Below are positions 1-8,330 of a DNA stretch of 64,000 nucleotides, one piece after another. The notes beneath the pieces are model-generated. The model was given only the letters and a program-made list of their open reading frames with translations. It was not told where the DNA came from and ran no database searches. A program made the position numbers and the translations under genes. The stretch spans positions 1 to 64,000 of the forward strand of contig JACMLU010000018.1 in NCBI GenBank assembly GCA_014379405.1, written 5' to 3'. This DNA comes from Flavobacterium sp. Its GTDB lineage: Bacteria > Bacteroidota > Bacteroidia > Flavobacteriales > Flavobacteriaceae. Every line of letters begins with the position of its first letter. The stretch's first letter is position 1.

Positions 1-363
1 AATACACTGGTTTTTCGGTATTTACAATAACACTTTTTTGGCGATTTAGAATTTTTCAGGAGCCATTTTGAGAATTTGATCAGTTTTGATGAACTCTCGA
101 CCTGCGGGTTCTTGATTCGAATACCCATTGATGACGATTCACTTTGCCAAATAACCCGTAATAACAGAACTTGGCTTCCCGAAATAACCCAAAAAGATAC
201 TTGAACGACTATTGGCACGCAGATTTTCAGGGATTCTAGCAGAGGTAAAGACAAGGAATCATTCGAAGTCGTGTCTTATGTACCATATAATCGTAAAAAC
301 AAGAAGTAAATGGATTGGATATACTTATAATATATAAGGAGAAGATCTTTAGAGAAACCAAAT
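1..363. other. Unassigned left-edge sequence
   Basis: No gene can be supported here. A plus-strand frame is open from about 31 to a TGA at 202-204 (57 codons), and the minus strand has similarly short open stretches, but none has a convincing start, length or recognisable domain. A short imperfect inverted repeat (GGGT...ACCC) lies at 106-126. This could be the edge of a decayed gene or a dispersed repeat. It lies downstream of the permease gene, which is transcribed leftwards. Confidence 0.3.
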
Positions 364-446
364 ACCCTAGCCCCGATATTAGTGGAAATCCTCTTGTGCC
401 GGCGTTCGGCACAAGAGATTGAAATGGATAGCGGGATGAAGCTCCT
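364..446 (-). repeat. Flavobacterial intergenic hairpin element, copy 1
   Basis: The element begins with TAGCCCCGAT and ends with AGCGGGATGAAGCTCC on the plus strand. Its centre is a perfect 11-bp stem, CTCTTGTGCCG (391-401) with CGGCACAAGAG (407-417), closed by a 5-nt loop. It lies 10 bp beyond the stop codon of the permease gene. A second element with the same ends lies at 43941-44036, also just downstream of a minus-strand gene. The shared ends, variable central stem and 3' location suggest a mobile or structured RNA repeat, possibly related to the Flavo-1 RNA family of Bacteroidetes. That family assignment is from memory and untested. Confidence 0.6.
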
Positions 447-456
447 GAAAAAAAAT

Positions 457-1692
457 CTAACCGAAACGAATGGCTTTTACGGGAGATATTTTGGTTATTA
501 TATAGGAAGGAATTAATAATACCAAAAAACAAACGGTAACCGTGAGGAGATTTAAAAGTACAACATACCCCCAGTTTAGGTAAACTGGTGCTTGGTTGAC
601 ATAATAATTTTCGGGATTGAGTTTGATTATTCCGAAATACTGCTGGATTAACAATAATGAAATCCCGATTAGATTGCCCCAAAACAGTCCTCTTACTATA
701 AGGTAGAACGCATTGTACAAGAATATTTTTCGGACTGACCAATTGCTTGCACCCAATGCTTTCAAGATTCCTATCATTTGGGTGCGCTCGAGAATGAGTA
801 CTAACAGTGCGACTACCATATTAATTGTAGCCACTAGAATCATTACAGCAAGTATGATGACGATATTAAAATCGAAAAGTTTGAGCCATTCGAAGATGTA
901 ACTGTATTTTTCGACAATGGTTCTCGTATCTTGCGTTGAAGATGTTTGTTCATAGACTTTTTTCCCAATGGTTTCGATGTTATTAAAATCATTGACAAAA
1001 ACTTCGAATGCTCCCACTTGATCCGGCTTCCATTTGTTCATTCGTTGAATGTGTCGAATGTCTCCAATTATATAAGTAGCGTCGAATTCCTGAAATCCAG
1101 AGTTAAAAATTCCCGTGATTTTAAATCTTCTACTGTTAGGAAGTTGATTTTGATCTTCTTTTATAAAAAAGGTATTAAAGGAGTCCCCTACTTTTAAGTT
1201 TAATCGATTTGCCAAAAATTGAGAAATGACCACTTCTTGATTGAGTCCTTTTGAAAAATCAGGCAATCTACCCGAAACAATATACTCCTTTATATTATTC
1301 CATTGGTAATCTGTCCCGACTCCTTTGAGAATTATTCCTTCGAAAGCTGTTTCGGTTCTGATAATTCCTGCTTTGCTGGCGATGGCTTGAATATGGGTTA
1401 CTTCGGAAACTGAAGTAAATTTTGGGTAGAAATTTTGTTTCTTGGAAATAGGAACCAGTGTAACCTCTGATTGATTGTTGTCGTAATTCGAAATTATGAC
1501 GTGTCCATTGAAAGCAGAAACTTTTTCGCGAATTTTTTGTTGCAATCCAATTCCTGTTGCTACCGATACAATCATCATAATCATTCCGATGGCAATGGCG
1601 GAAATCGCAATTTTTATTATGGGTGCGGATATACTGCTTTTAAAATGTTTTGCAGTTATGAGTCGTTTGGCTATGAAATATTCTAAATTCAA
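457..1692 (-). CDS. LolC/LolE-type ABC transporter permease (FtsX/MacB family)
   Basis: This 411-residue protein has the layout of a lipoprotein-releasing or FtsX-like permease. It has one transmembrane segment at about 25-48, a large periplasmic domain to about 275, and three transmembrane segments at about 280-305, 325-350 and 378-400. The C-terminal part carries the usual family pattern ERTQMIGILKALGASNWSVR before the second of these helices. In the Lol system such permeases, with a LolD ATPase, extract lipoproteins from the inner membrane. No ATPase gene is adjacent, which is common in Bacteroidota. The start MNLEYFIAKRL is the usual family N-terminus. The exact substrate cannot be read from the sequence, so LolC/E is a family-level call. 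Confidence 0.8.
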   Translation of the reverse strand: MNLEYFIAKRLITAKHFKSSISAPIIKIAISAIAIGMIMMIVSVATGIGLQQKIREKVSAFNGHVIISNYDNNQSEVTLVPISKKQNFYPKFTSVSEVTHIQAIASKAGIIRTETAFEGIILKGVGTDYQWNNIKEYIVSGRLPDFSKGLNQEVVISQFLANRLNLKVGDSFNTFFIKEDQNQLPNSRRFKITGIFNSGFQEFDATYIIGDIRHIQRMNKWKPDQVGAFEVFVNDFNNIETIGKKVYEQTSSTQDTRTIVEKYSYIFEWLKLFDFNIVIILAVMILVATINMVVALLVLILERTQMIGILKALGASNWSVRKIFLYNAFYLIVRGLFWGNLIGISLLLIQQYFGIIKLNPENYYVNQAPVYLNWGYVVLLNLLTVTVCFLVLLIPSYIITKISPVKAIRFG

Positions 1693-1718
1693 TTTGGTAT
1701 GGATTTGCTTCGCATTGT

Positions 1719-1726
1719 CAAAAGTA
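1719..1726 (-). promoter_or_regulatory. Putative -7 element for the permease gene
   Basis: The minus strand reads TACTTTTG, a match to the Bacteroidota -7 consensus TAnnTTTG, 27 bp before the permease start. No good -33 TTTG is found at the usual 18-21 bp spacing, so the call rests on the -7 box alone. Confidence 0.4.
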
Positions 1727-1792
1727 CAGTTTAAAGGCTAATTGATAATTATCAAACTATATAATTTTATACAATCAGATCAGTTTTTAATT

Positions 1793-2287
1793 TTACAACG
1801 GCAACTTTTTTTTCATTTCTTCTACAATATTGAAGGCAGCTGGACAAATCGCCACATTCTTCAAAGTTAAATCCGTAATTTGTTGAAACTTCTTTCTGTC
1901 GGTGTGCGGAAATTCGCGACAGGCTTTTGGACGAACATCATAAATAAAACAGGTATTATCGTTATCCAAAAAAGAACAAGGCACACTTTGCAGCACATAA
2001 TCTTTGTCTTCATCTATTTGCAAATATTGATCTATGAATTGTTGTGGTTTTTGACGCAGGTGTTTTGAAATACGTTCAATATCGGCAGAGGTAAACAATG
2101 GTCCCGTGGTTTTGCAACAATTAGCACATTTCAAACAATCGGTTTTCTTGAATTCGGCATCGTGCAAATCTTGCATTATGTAATCCAAGTTTTTGGGCGT
2201 CTTCTTTTTTAGCTTATCAAAATACTTTTTATTTTCGATATGCTTATCTTTGGCTTCTTTAGAAAGATTGTTTAGAATTTTGTCCAT
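1793..2287 (-). CDS. YkgJ-family cysteine-cluster protein
   Basis: The 164-residue protein carries a C-x2-C-x2-CC cluster (Cys51, Cys54, Cys57, Cys58) followed by three more cysteines (104, 113, 123) in the contexts PCSF, NTCFIYDVRP and KACREFPH. This is the signature of the YkgJ / zinc- or iron-chelating cysteine-cluster family. The family probably binds a metal or an Fe-S cluster, and its reaction is generally unknown. The N-terminal 50 residues are lysine-rich and helical. The protein is cytoplasmic, with no signal peptide. It is transcribed divergently from the methyltransferase gene to its right. Confidence 0.82.
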   Translation of the reverse strand: MDKILNNLSKEAKDKHIENKKYFDKLKKKTPKNLDYIMQDLHDAEFKKTDCLKCANCCKTTGPLFTSADIERISKHLRQKPQQFIDQYLQIDEDKDYVLQSVPCSFLDNDNTCFIYDVRPKACREFPHTDRKKFQQITDLTLKNVAICPAAFNIVEEMKKKLPL

Positions 2288-2379
2288 TTGAGAATTTGGT
2301 TATTCGTTAGTTCGAAAAATCAGACTGCAAATTTACTCAAATCAAATAAACAATAACCCAAATTAACATATCAACTAAA

Positions 2380-3084
2380 ATGAAAGACCTTTTCGGAAAA
2401 GCCATACTTGATTTTCAAACCAATAATTCTCCAGAGGATTTAATTACTGAAACTTCTATTTCCGAAGCCGATGAAATGAGTGTTGCTTATCTTTTTCGAA
2501 GCTATGAAGAAATGCCAAAACTGGAACAAAAAGCGTTGCAATTGGCCAAAGGAAAAATTCTTGATGTGGGTTGCGGAGCCGGAAGTCACAGTTTGACTTT
2601 GCAAAATGACCGCAATCTCGATGTAACTTCCATAGATATTTCGCCAAAAGCAATCGAAGCTTGTAAACTTCGTGGTTTGAAAAATGCCAAAGTGCAAGAT
2701 GTATTGACTTTGGAAAACGAAAAATTCGATACCATTTTATTACTAATGAATGGTACAGGGATTTTTGGAACATTGAAAGAAACGCCCAACTTTTTACAGA
2801 AACTAAAAAGCTTATTAAACCCAAATGGTCAAATTCTAATTGATTCCTCAGACATTATTTATATGTTTGACGATGATGAAGATGGTGGTAAGTGGATTCC
2901 AGGCGAAGGTTATTATGGAGAATTGACTTTTACTGTTTCCTATAAGAACGAAACCGAAGCTACTTTTCCATGGCTTTATCTTGATTATAACACATTGCAA
3001 AATGTGGCTTTCGCCAATGGGTTACATTGCGAATTGATTCTGGAAGGAGAACATTTTGATTATTTAGCGAAGCTTTCGGTTTAG
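2380..3084 (+). CDS. Class I SAM-dependent methyltransferase
   Basis: This 234-residue protein has the Rossmann-fold methyltransferase motif I ILDVGCGAGSH at 60-70, then the acidic post-II segment SIDIS at about 84-88, and LLLMNGTGIFG in the region expected for motif II. No substrate-specific feature is visible. It could methylate a small molecule, a lipid or a protein. It stands alone, divergent from the YkgJ-like gene and convergent with the next gene. Length is normal for the family. Confidence 0.8.
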   Translation: MKDLFGKAILDFQTNNSPEDLITETSISEADEMSVAYLFRSYEEMPKLEQKALQLAKGKILDVGCGAGSHSLTLQNDRNLDVTSIDISPKAIEACKLRGLKNAKVQDVLTLENEKFDTILLLMNGTGIFGTLKETPNFLQKLKSLLNPNGQILIDSSDIIYMFDDDEDGGKWIPGEGYYGELTFTVSYKNETEATFPWLYLDYNTLQNVAFANGLHCELILEGEHFDYLAKLSV

Positions 3085-3129
3085 AAAATAGAGTAAAGAT
3101 GAAAGATAAAAGACAGTACTTTGTAAAAC

Positions 3130-4287
3130 TTATGCTTCTATCAAATCGGTAGTTGCTATAATATCTTGCAATGCTTCGTACAAAATATCTAAATCTCCCT
3201 GAGAATTATAGGCATTAATGGAATATCGTATAAAATAATTCCCGTTCAGAGGCATTACAGGAATTTCGATTTTATATTTATTGAAAAGTAATTCTTTTAA
3301 TGCTGCAGGATTTGATGTCATTACAGGAATACTCGCCATTTGAACTAAAAACTCTTCCGTAATTGGACAAATGGGTTGTGTGTTGAGCAAATCACAAAAG
3401 CGTTGGTAATTAGCTAGAACTATACTTCTACATTCTTTTGCTTTGGCTTTCCAATCATTTTGTTCTAGAAAATCAATCACTTTAGGTGTACAAAAGAATG
3501 CCGAAATATCTCTCGTGCCTTGAAATTCCTGATAATCTAAAAAATGGCTTTCTCCTGGAGTAACACTTTCATAACCCCAACCCACAACAAGCGGATCTAA
3601 CATTTCTTGAAAATCTTTTTTCACATAGAGAAAAGAACTTCCTTTTGGAGCCAACATCCATTTGTGTAGCGTTCCGGTATAAAAATCAGGGTTTAATTCT
3701 GTAATATCTAAATCCATTTGACCCAAAACGTGTGCTCCGTCAATAATGGTGATTAATCCCAAATCTCGTGCTTTGTCGCAAATCTCCTTTACGGGAAAAA
3801 TTAATGCAGTGGCACTTGAAATTTGATTGAGGAATACAATTTTGGTTTTTGAAGTATAGCCACTCCAAAATTCTTCCAAGATTTGCTCTTTGGAAACTAC
3901 GGGAAGTGATATATTTTGACGAATGTATTTGGATCCCGATTTTTTGCAATAGAAATTCCAAGTTCTGTCCATTGCTCCGTATTCGTGATTGGTACTCAAA
4001 ATCTCATCTCCCTCTTTCAAATCCAGACTTCGCATAATTGTGTTTACGGCAAAAGTTGGATTGGACGTAAAAAAGAAATCATTGGCATTACAACCAATAT
4101 ATTTTGCCAATCTTTCTTTGGCTATTTTTAAATATTCTGCTTGTTTCTTTTGAATGAAATAAACGGGTTCTTTTTCCAACTCCAATTGTAATCGTTGGTA
4201 CTCCTCAAAAATTGGTTTTGGACAAGCTCCAAAAGAACCGTGATTTAAAAAAGTGATATTGGGATCGAGAAGGAATTGAGATTTCAT
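3130..4287 (-). CDS. Class V aminotransferase-fold PLP enzyme (isopenicillin N epimerase-like)
   Basis: This 385-residue protein is a class V aminotransferase-fold enzyme. It has FLNHGSFG near the N-terminus, NHEYGAMDR (about 100-108), the cofactor-binding Asp183 and His186 in IIDGAHVLGQ, and the Schiff-base Lys209 in TGTLHKWMLAPKG. This pattern is closest to the isopenicillin-N-epimerase-like and ergothioneine-type desulfurase branch rather than NifS/SufS. No sulfur-acceptor or Fe-S assembly genes are adjacent, so a role as a housekeeping cysteine desulfurase is unlikely. The true substrate is unknown. Confidence 0.78.
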   Translation of the reverse strand: MKSQFLLDPNITFLNHGSFGACPKPIFEEYQRLQLELEKEPVYFIQKKQAEYLKIAKERLAKYIGCNANDFFFTSNPTFAVNTIMRSLDLKEGDEILSTNHEYGAMDRTWNFYCKKSGSKYIRQNISLPVVSKEQILEEFWSGYTSKTKIVFLNQISSATALIFPVKEICDKARDLGLITIIDGAHVLGQMDLDITELNPDFYTGTLHKWMLAPKGSSFLYVKKDFQEMLDPLVVGWGYESVTPGESHFLDYQEFQGTRDISAFFCTPKVIDFLEQNDWKAKAKECRSIVLANYQRFCDLLNTQPICPITEEFLVQMASIPVMTSNPAALKELLFNKYKIEIPVMPLNGNYFIRYSINAYNSQGDLDILYEALQDIIATTDLIEA

Positions 4288-4339
4288 TTATTGATTTTTT
4301 GTAAATATAAAAAATCCCAAACAATGTTTGGGAAAATTA

Positions 4340-4735
4340 TTATTCAGACTGTAATGATATTGGTATTGCATGCAAACATCTTACTTTTTGACCATTTTGT
4401 TCTGCAGGTTTCCATTTAGGAGAAAGCTTCAAAACTCGAATTGCCTCTTTGCCCGTTCCATATCCAATATCGCTTAAGACTTTTATATCTGTTAAACTTC
4501 CGTCAATTTCAATCACAAACGTAACATAAACCTTTCCTGAAAATTTATCAACATTTGGCATTTTATAATGATTAGCTATAAATTTAAAGAACGCTTCAAT
4601 ACCTCCAGAAAATTGAGGTTGTACATCAACTTTAGCTGAATTATACAAAATATCATTAGAAACGTTTGGTGAATCCTGCGCTGAAACGATTTGAATTGAA
4701 AAAATGGCAACTACTAAAAAAAGAAATTTCTTCAT
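4340..4735 (-). CDS. Secreted TonB C-terminal domain protein
   Basis: This 131-residue protein has a signal peptide (MKKFLFLVVAIFSIQIVSAQ) and then almost only a TonB C-terminal domain. It lacks the transmembrane anchor and proline-rich linker of a working TonB. Its C-terminal half is strikingly close to the TonB at 8330-9124: both share DIGYGTGKEAIRVLK and PISLQS. That suggests duplication of the 3' part of tonB, with a new export signal. It starts 1 bp after the queE stop, so the two are probably co-transcribed. Without a membrane anchor it could not energise receptors in the usual way. A periplasmic partner or decoy role is inference. Confidence 0.75.
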   Translation of the reverse strand: MKKFLFLVVAIFSIQIVSAQDSPNVSNDILYNSAKVDVQPQFSGGIEAFFKFIANHYKMPNVDKFSGKVYVTFVIEIDGSLTDIKVLSDIGYGTGKEAIRVLKLSPKWKPAEQNGQKVRCLHAIPISLQSE

Positions 4736-4736
4736 A

Positions 4737-5369
4737 TTAAGGTATATTCAAGTATTTATGTGTTTGTAAAGATACGCGCCATTTTGGATTATTCATAACA
4801 TAATCGACAATTAGTGGTGTCATTTCTTCCTTTTTGCTCCATTCGGGTTGGAGGAATAATATTGCGTCTTTGTTTACTTTTTCGGCTTGTTCTTCGGCAA
4901 AAATGAAGTCGTGTTTATTGTAAATAATAACTTTTAATTCGTGGGCTTTGTCATAAACAGTTTGGGTCGGTAATTTATTTTTTTTTGGCGAAAGACAAAT
5001 CCAATCCCAAGTTCCAGAAAGTTCATACGCACCAGAAGTTTCAATATGTACTTTTCGATTATTTTCTTTTAACTTTTGAGTCAGCAAGGTCATATCCCAA
5101 GTCAAGGGTTCGCCTCCAGTAACCACAACTGTATCGGCATATTTGCTAGCATTGGCAACAATCAAATCTGTACTTGTTGGCGGATGCAATTCGGCATTCC
5201 AACTTTCCTTGACGTCACACCAATGACAGCCTACATCGCAACCTCCTATTCTAATAAAATATGCTGCTGTTCCGGTATGAAATCCTTCTCCTTGAATAGT
5301 ATAAAATTCTTCCATCAAGGGAAGCATTGCGCCTTTATTAACTTCTAATTGTATTTCTTTTGATAGCAT
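4737..5369 (-). CDS. queE: 7-carboxy-7-deazaguanine synthase
   Basis: QueE is a radical-SAM enzyme that converts 6-carboxytetrahydropterin to 7-carboxy-7-deazaguanine in queuosine synthesis. The 210-residue protein has the start region EEFYTIQGEGFHTG and the CxxxCxxC cluster motif (Cys44, Cys48, Cys51 in GGCDVGCHWCD). It also has VVTGGEPL, the family SAM-binding motif. The length is normal. The last queuosine-pathway enzyme family member, queA, is also in the window at 16834-17883 but in a separate transcription unit. A TAnnTTTG box sits 18 bp upstream of the start. Confidence 0.93.
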   Translation of the reverse strand: MLSKEIQLEVNKGAMLPLMEEFYTIQGEGFHTGTAAYFIRIGGCDVGCHWCDVKESWNAELHPPTSTDLIVANASKYADTVVVTGGEPLTWDMTLLTQKLKENNRKVHIETSGAYELSGTWDWICLSPKKNKLPTQTVYDKAHELKVIIYNKHDFIFAEEQAEKVNKDAILFLQPEWSKKEEMTPLIVDYVMNNPKWRVSLQTHKYLNIP

Positions 5370-5386
5370 TTCTTTAATTTAAAGTG

Positions 5387-5394
5387 CAAAGATA
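5387..5394 (-). promoter_or_regulatory. -7 promoter element for queE
   Basis: The minus strand reads TATCTTTG, a full match to TAnnTTTG, 18 bp before the queE start. There is no clear TTTG at the -33 position. The promoter would serve queE and the TonB-C gene behind it. Confidence 0.5.
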
Positions 5395-5425
5395 GTGAAT
5401 TTAAAACGTTGACTTGTTCACATAA

Positions 5426-5458
5426 AAAAACCGATAGTTTTTTATGCTATCGGTTTTT
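5426..5458 (-). terminator. Intrinsic terminator of the exbB-tonB-TPR operon
   Basis: A 12-bp perfect stem pairs 5426-5437 with 5447-5458 (core ACCGATAG / CTATCGGT), with a 9-nt loop and A/T runs on both sides. It lies 20 bp after the stop of the TPR gene, and the run of T on the minus strand makes it a good terminator for that operon. It may also work in the other direction. Confidence 0.85.
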
Positions 5459-5477
5459 AATATTAATTAAATTCTAA

Positions 5478-7145
5478 CTATTTCAACAACTTCAATGATT
5501 CAATTGCATAGTTATTTGTAGGTTCCAATGTAAGTGTCTTATTAAAATATTCAGCAGCTTTCACTTTATCCGTGTTGGCATAACTGGCTGCAATGGTATT
5601 ATAAGATTCTACAACTTTCTTCAATACTGTTGGTTTAGCTATTTCTTCTGTCCCTTTTTCAACAACTTTAGCGACGTATTCTTCATAATATTTTATAGTC
5701 AAAGGGTCATTTCCCATCAAACTATTTGTTCTACCTCTATATAGATAAGCATCTAGATAAGTTGGAGAAGCGACTGTTACTTTTTCAAAAGCTAAATCTG
5801 CTTTTTGTAAAGCTATTGGATCTGGAGTTACTGCTTTTTGATTATTGGCATAAAATATAGCTAATCCGTAATAGATATTGTCTTCTAAATAATTTTTAAA
5901 TTCAGAATTTGTTGTTCCAAATTCAAATATAGAAGCTGCTTCTTTGTATAATTTCAAAGTGAACATTTTTTTACCAACTTCGTTCAAGTCTTCTATAATT
6001 AAAGGTTCAATTTCAATTGCTTTCTTAATGTCGACCATACCTGAATCATATAAAACTTGATCTATTGATAATCCGTCTGCTGCCAAACCTTTTTTAAATT
6101 TAGCTGTACCCAAATACAAATAATCCTTAGCAATAACTTTGTTAATTGGATTAGCAATAAAACTTTCCAATGATTTAATTGCCAGTTCAGCATTTCCATT
6201 TTCATAGGCTGAATATCCTAAATAACGAAAAATCCTAGGATTTACCTTGTCCAACTCAATCATTTTATTAGCTTCAACTTCAAGAGCTTTGTAATCTTTT
6301 ACAAGCACGAGAAAGTCAGCATGTCTCATTCTAGAGTGCAATGATTGATCGGTAAGGCTTAAGTATTTTTCATAATGACCAATAGCCGTTTGCATATATT
6401 CTTCTGATTTTGAAGGCTTATTTCTTCCCCATTTGTAATAAGTTTCAGCTAATTCTCTGTAAACAGGACCGTAATTTGGGTTGCTGGCAATAACCTCGTT
6501 AAAAGCTTTTATCGCTTCATCATAAGATTTTGCTCCTTTCAACAATACACCTAATTGCATTTTTGCTCTTAAAAGTGTAGGGTCAATCTGAAATGCATTT
6601 CTATAGGCTACATAAGCATCATTTTGATTCTTGTCAAAATTATAAGCATCACCAAGTGCTAGTTGAACATAAGCATCATTAGGATTTATGGCTTTAGCTT
6701 TGTTTAAAACTTCAATAGCTTTTTTGAAATTTGGCTTAGTAGAATAGGTATAAGCTCTACCGATAGCTGTTAATTCCTCAACATCTTTCTTTCTAGCATC
6801 TTTTAATGCCAATGCAAAATTAGCTTCAGCTGCAACAGCATCACCATTATCTAAATCAATAACACCTAAACCAATATAATTTAGTCTAGCACCATCTGTT
6901 CCTGCCAATCCTTTTTGATAAGCAATTTTTGCAGAATCAGTTACTGTTTGGATAAGATAAACATTTCCTAATAGAAAGTTGGCTCTTCCGTTTATTGGAC
7001 TAGTTTTAAGAATCGACTTTAGCATCGATTTAGCATTTTCATACTGTTCGGCATCAATTGCTTTTCTTGCTTGGGTTATATCTTGTGCATTACTAAAAGA
7101 TACCGAAGCTAAAAAAGCAACACTAAAAATTTTAAATTTATTCAT
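5478..7145 (-). CDS. Exported TPR-repeat protein at the end of the TonB operon
   Basis: The protein is built almost wholly of tetratricopeptide repeats after a signal peptide (MNKFKIFSVAFLASVSFSNAQ). I prefer the ATG at 7145, which puts the signal peptide at the very N-terminus. An in-frame ATG at 7175 would add ten residues and sits 7 bp after the preceding stop, so it is possible. Repeats such as YEKYLSLTDQSLHSRMRHAD and NPNDAYVQLALGDAYNF fit the TPR pattern. It is the last gene of the exbB-exbD-exbD-tonB operon. TPR proteins here are probably periplasmic scaffolds. The partner is unknown, and a link to TonB-driven transport is inferred from context only. Confidence 0.82.
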   Translation of the reverse strand: MNKFKIFSVAFLASVSFSNAQDITQARKAIDAEQYENAKSMLKSILKTSPINGRANFLLGNVYLIQTVTDSAKIAYQKGLAGTDGARLNYIGLGVIDLDNGDAVAAEANFALALKDARKKDVEELTAIGRAYTYSTKPNFKKAIEVLNKAKAINPNDAYVQLALGDAYNFDKNQNDAYVAYRNAFQIDPTLLRAKMQLGVLLKGAKSYDEAIKAFNEVIASNPNYGPVYRELAETYYKWGRNKPSKSEEYMQTAIGHYEKYLSLTDQSLHSRMRHADFLVLVKDYKALEVEANKMIELDKVNPRIFRYLGYSAYENGNAELAIKSLESFIANPINKVIAKDYLYLGTAKFKKGLAADGLSIDQVLYDSGMVDIKKAIEIEPLIIEDLNEVGKKMFTLKLYKEAASIFEFGTTNSEFKNYLEDNIYYGLAIFYANNQKAVTPDPIALQKADLAFEKVTVASPTYLDAYLYRGRTNSLMGNDPLTIKYYEEYVAKVVEKGTEEIAKPTVLKKVVESYNTIAASYANTDKVKAAEYFNKTLTLEPTNNYAIESLKLLK

Positions 7146-7182
7146 CGAGATTATATTAAATTTATTTCTTTTCATTACTAAT

Positions 7183-8082
7183 TTATTTTCTAATATTAAT
7201 TTTACGTCCTGGAACCCTTTCAGGCATTAATCCTGATTTCAAAACAATCCTTTGTCCGATGTCCCCGGCAACGAATGAAGCAAAACCCATTCCTAATCCA
7301 GAATATCCTTGACTATTGATTATATACAAATCACGTGCCAAAGGATATTTTCTTTCGGCTATATTGTTTTGGCTTGGCGCATAATAATTTTGCCCTGAAA
7401 TATTTTTAACACTCAAAACATTTACTTGAACCACAAATTGCTGCATTTCTGGCATTGGCTGTGTCAGCCAATTTAAACCCAAAACACCAATCATTCCTTC
7501 ATTCTTGGCGACAAACTTGATTACCTCCTCGTTAGTTTTAAATGAATATACACCTTTTTCGGGAATTGATTTAATCCCTGCCAAAGTATTCATATAACGA
7601 ACAGTGCTTGAATTAGGGTTATCAAATACAAGTCCTTTAATTCTCGAACTATTTTTGCCTTGCATAAACTCAACTACATTCATTAAATCAATCAAGGTGT
7701 CGTTATTACTTTTGTTTGAAATAAAAGCAATAGCATCAGTTGCAAATTTAGTAATTTTAGGAGTGATTTTTTTTTGTGCGAAGATTTTATTTTCTTCATC
7801 TGTCAAATTCCTGGTCAAAACTGCAATTCCTGATTTTTTATTAAACAAAGAAAGCACTATTTCAGATTCTGATAATGAAACAAGTTTGATTTTAGCATCA
7901 TAACTACTTTCAAAAACAGCTACCTGATCTTCCATAATTGGTAATAAAGTTTCGTCAACCAAAACGGTTACGGAACCTTTCAATATAGATTCTTTATTTT
8001 CATTTTTCTGTTCTTTTTGATTACACATCACAAATAAGAGACAAACAAAAACAAGAACAAAACCTTTGATAATTTTACGCAT
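7183..8082 (-). CDS. PstS-like substrate-binding lipoprotein
   Basis: This 299-residue protein has a lipoprotein signal ending in LLFVMC, with the lipidated Cys at about 20. The rest resembles periplasmic phosphate-type substrate-binding proteins: GSVTVLVDETLLPIMEDQ at the start, a middle domain, and a C-terminal section ending in ARDLYIINSQGYSG and FASFVAGDIGQRIVLKSGLMP. That last section is typical of PstS-like folds. No phosphate permease or ATPase genes are nearby. It sits in the TonB operon, 2 bp after the small membrane-protein gene and 7 to 37 bp before the TPR gene. It may bind an anion or serve as a structural cell-envelope protein. Confidence 0.75.
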   Translation of the reverse strand: MRKIIKGFVLVFVCLLFVMCNQKEQKNENKESILKGSVTVLVDETLLPIMEDQVAVFESSYDAKIKLVSLSESEIVLSLFNKKSGIAVLTRNLTDEENKIFAQKKITPKITKFATDAIAFISNKSNNDTLIDLMNVVEFMQGKNSSRIKGLVFDNPNSSTVRYMNTLAGIKSIPEKGVYSFKTNEEVIKFVAKNEGMIGVLGLNWLTQPMPEMQQFVVQVNVLSVKNISGQNYYAPSQNNIAERKYPLARDLYIINSQGYSGLGMGFASFVAGDIGQRIVLKSGLMPERVPGRKINIRK

Positions 8083-8084
8083 AA

Positions 8085-8330
8085 CTAATCGTTATTTGAA
8101 TTAAAAAATCTAAAAAATCTTAAGAAAGAATAAATGATCAAAACGACTCCAAAAGCAATTCTATATTTTAATGCCATCACAAATGGAAAATCATTAGAAA
8201 AAATATGCTCCCAAAAAATAATCATAAGACCTAAAGACAAATATAGCGAAAAAAACAAAATTCCTATAACGAGAAGAAATCGCTCTTTGGGCGATTTCTT
8301 CTGAAAATTATCTAACGAATTATTTAACAT
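8085..8330 (-). CDS. Small two-helix membrane protein in the TonB operon
   Basis: This 81-residue protein has two hydrophobic segments, at about 20-42 and 55-72. Its start codon overlaps the tonB stop by one base (TAATG), so it is translationally coupled to tonB. I do not recognise a named family. The size, topology and position suggest an accessory inner-membrane subunit of the ExbB-ExbD-TonB complex, but that is inference. Confidence 0.7.
   Translation of the reverse strand: MLNNSLDNFQKKSPKERFLLVIGILFFSLYLSLGLMIIFWEHIFSNDFPFVMALKYRIAFGVVLIIYSFLRFFRFFNSNND

Noticed and set aside
106..126. tRNA T-arm-like inverted repeat near the left edge
   Set aside because: No full cloverleaf or acceptor stem can be drawn around it.
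236..742. 168-codon minus-strand frame
   Set aside because: It overlaps the 3' end of the permease gene in another frame, crosses the hairpin element and has no domain.
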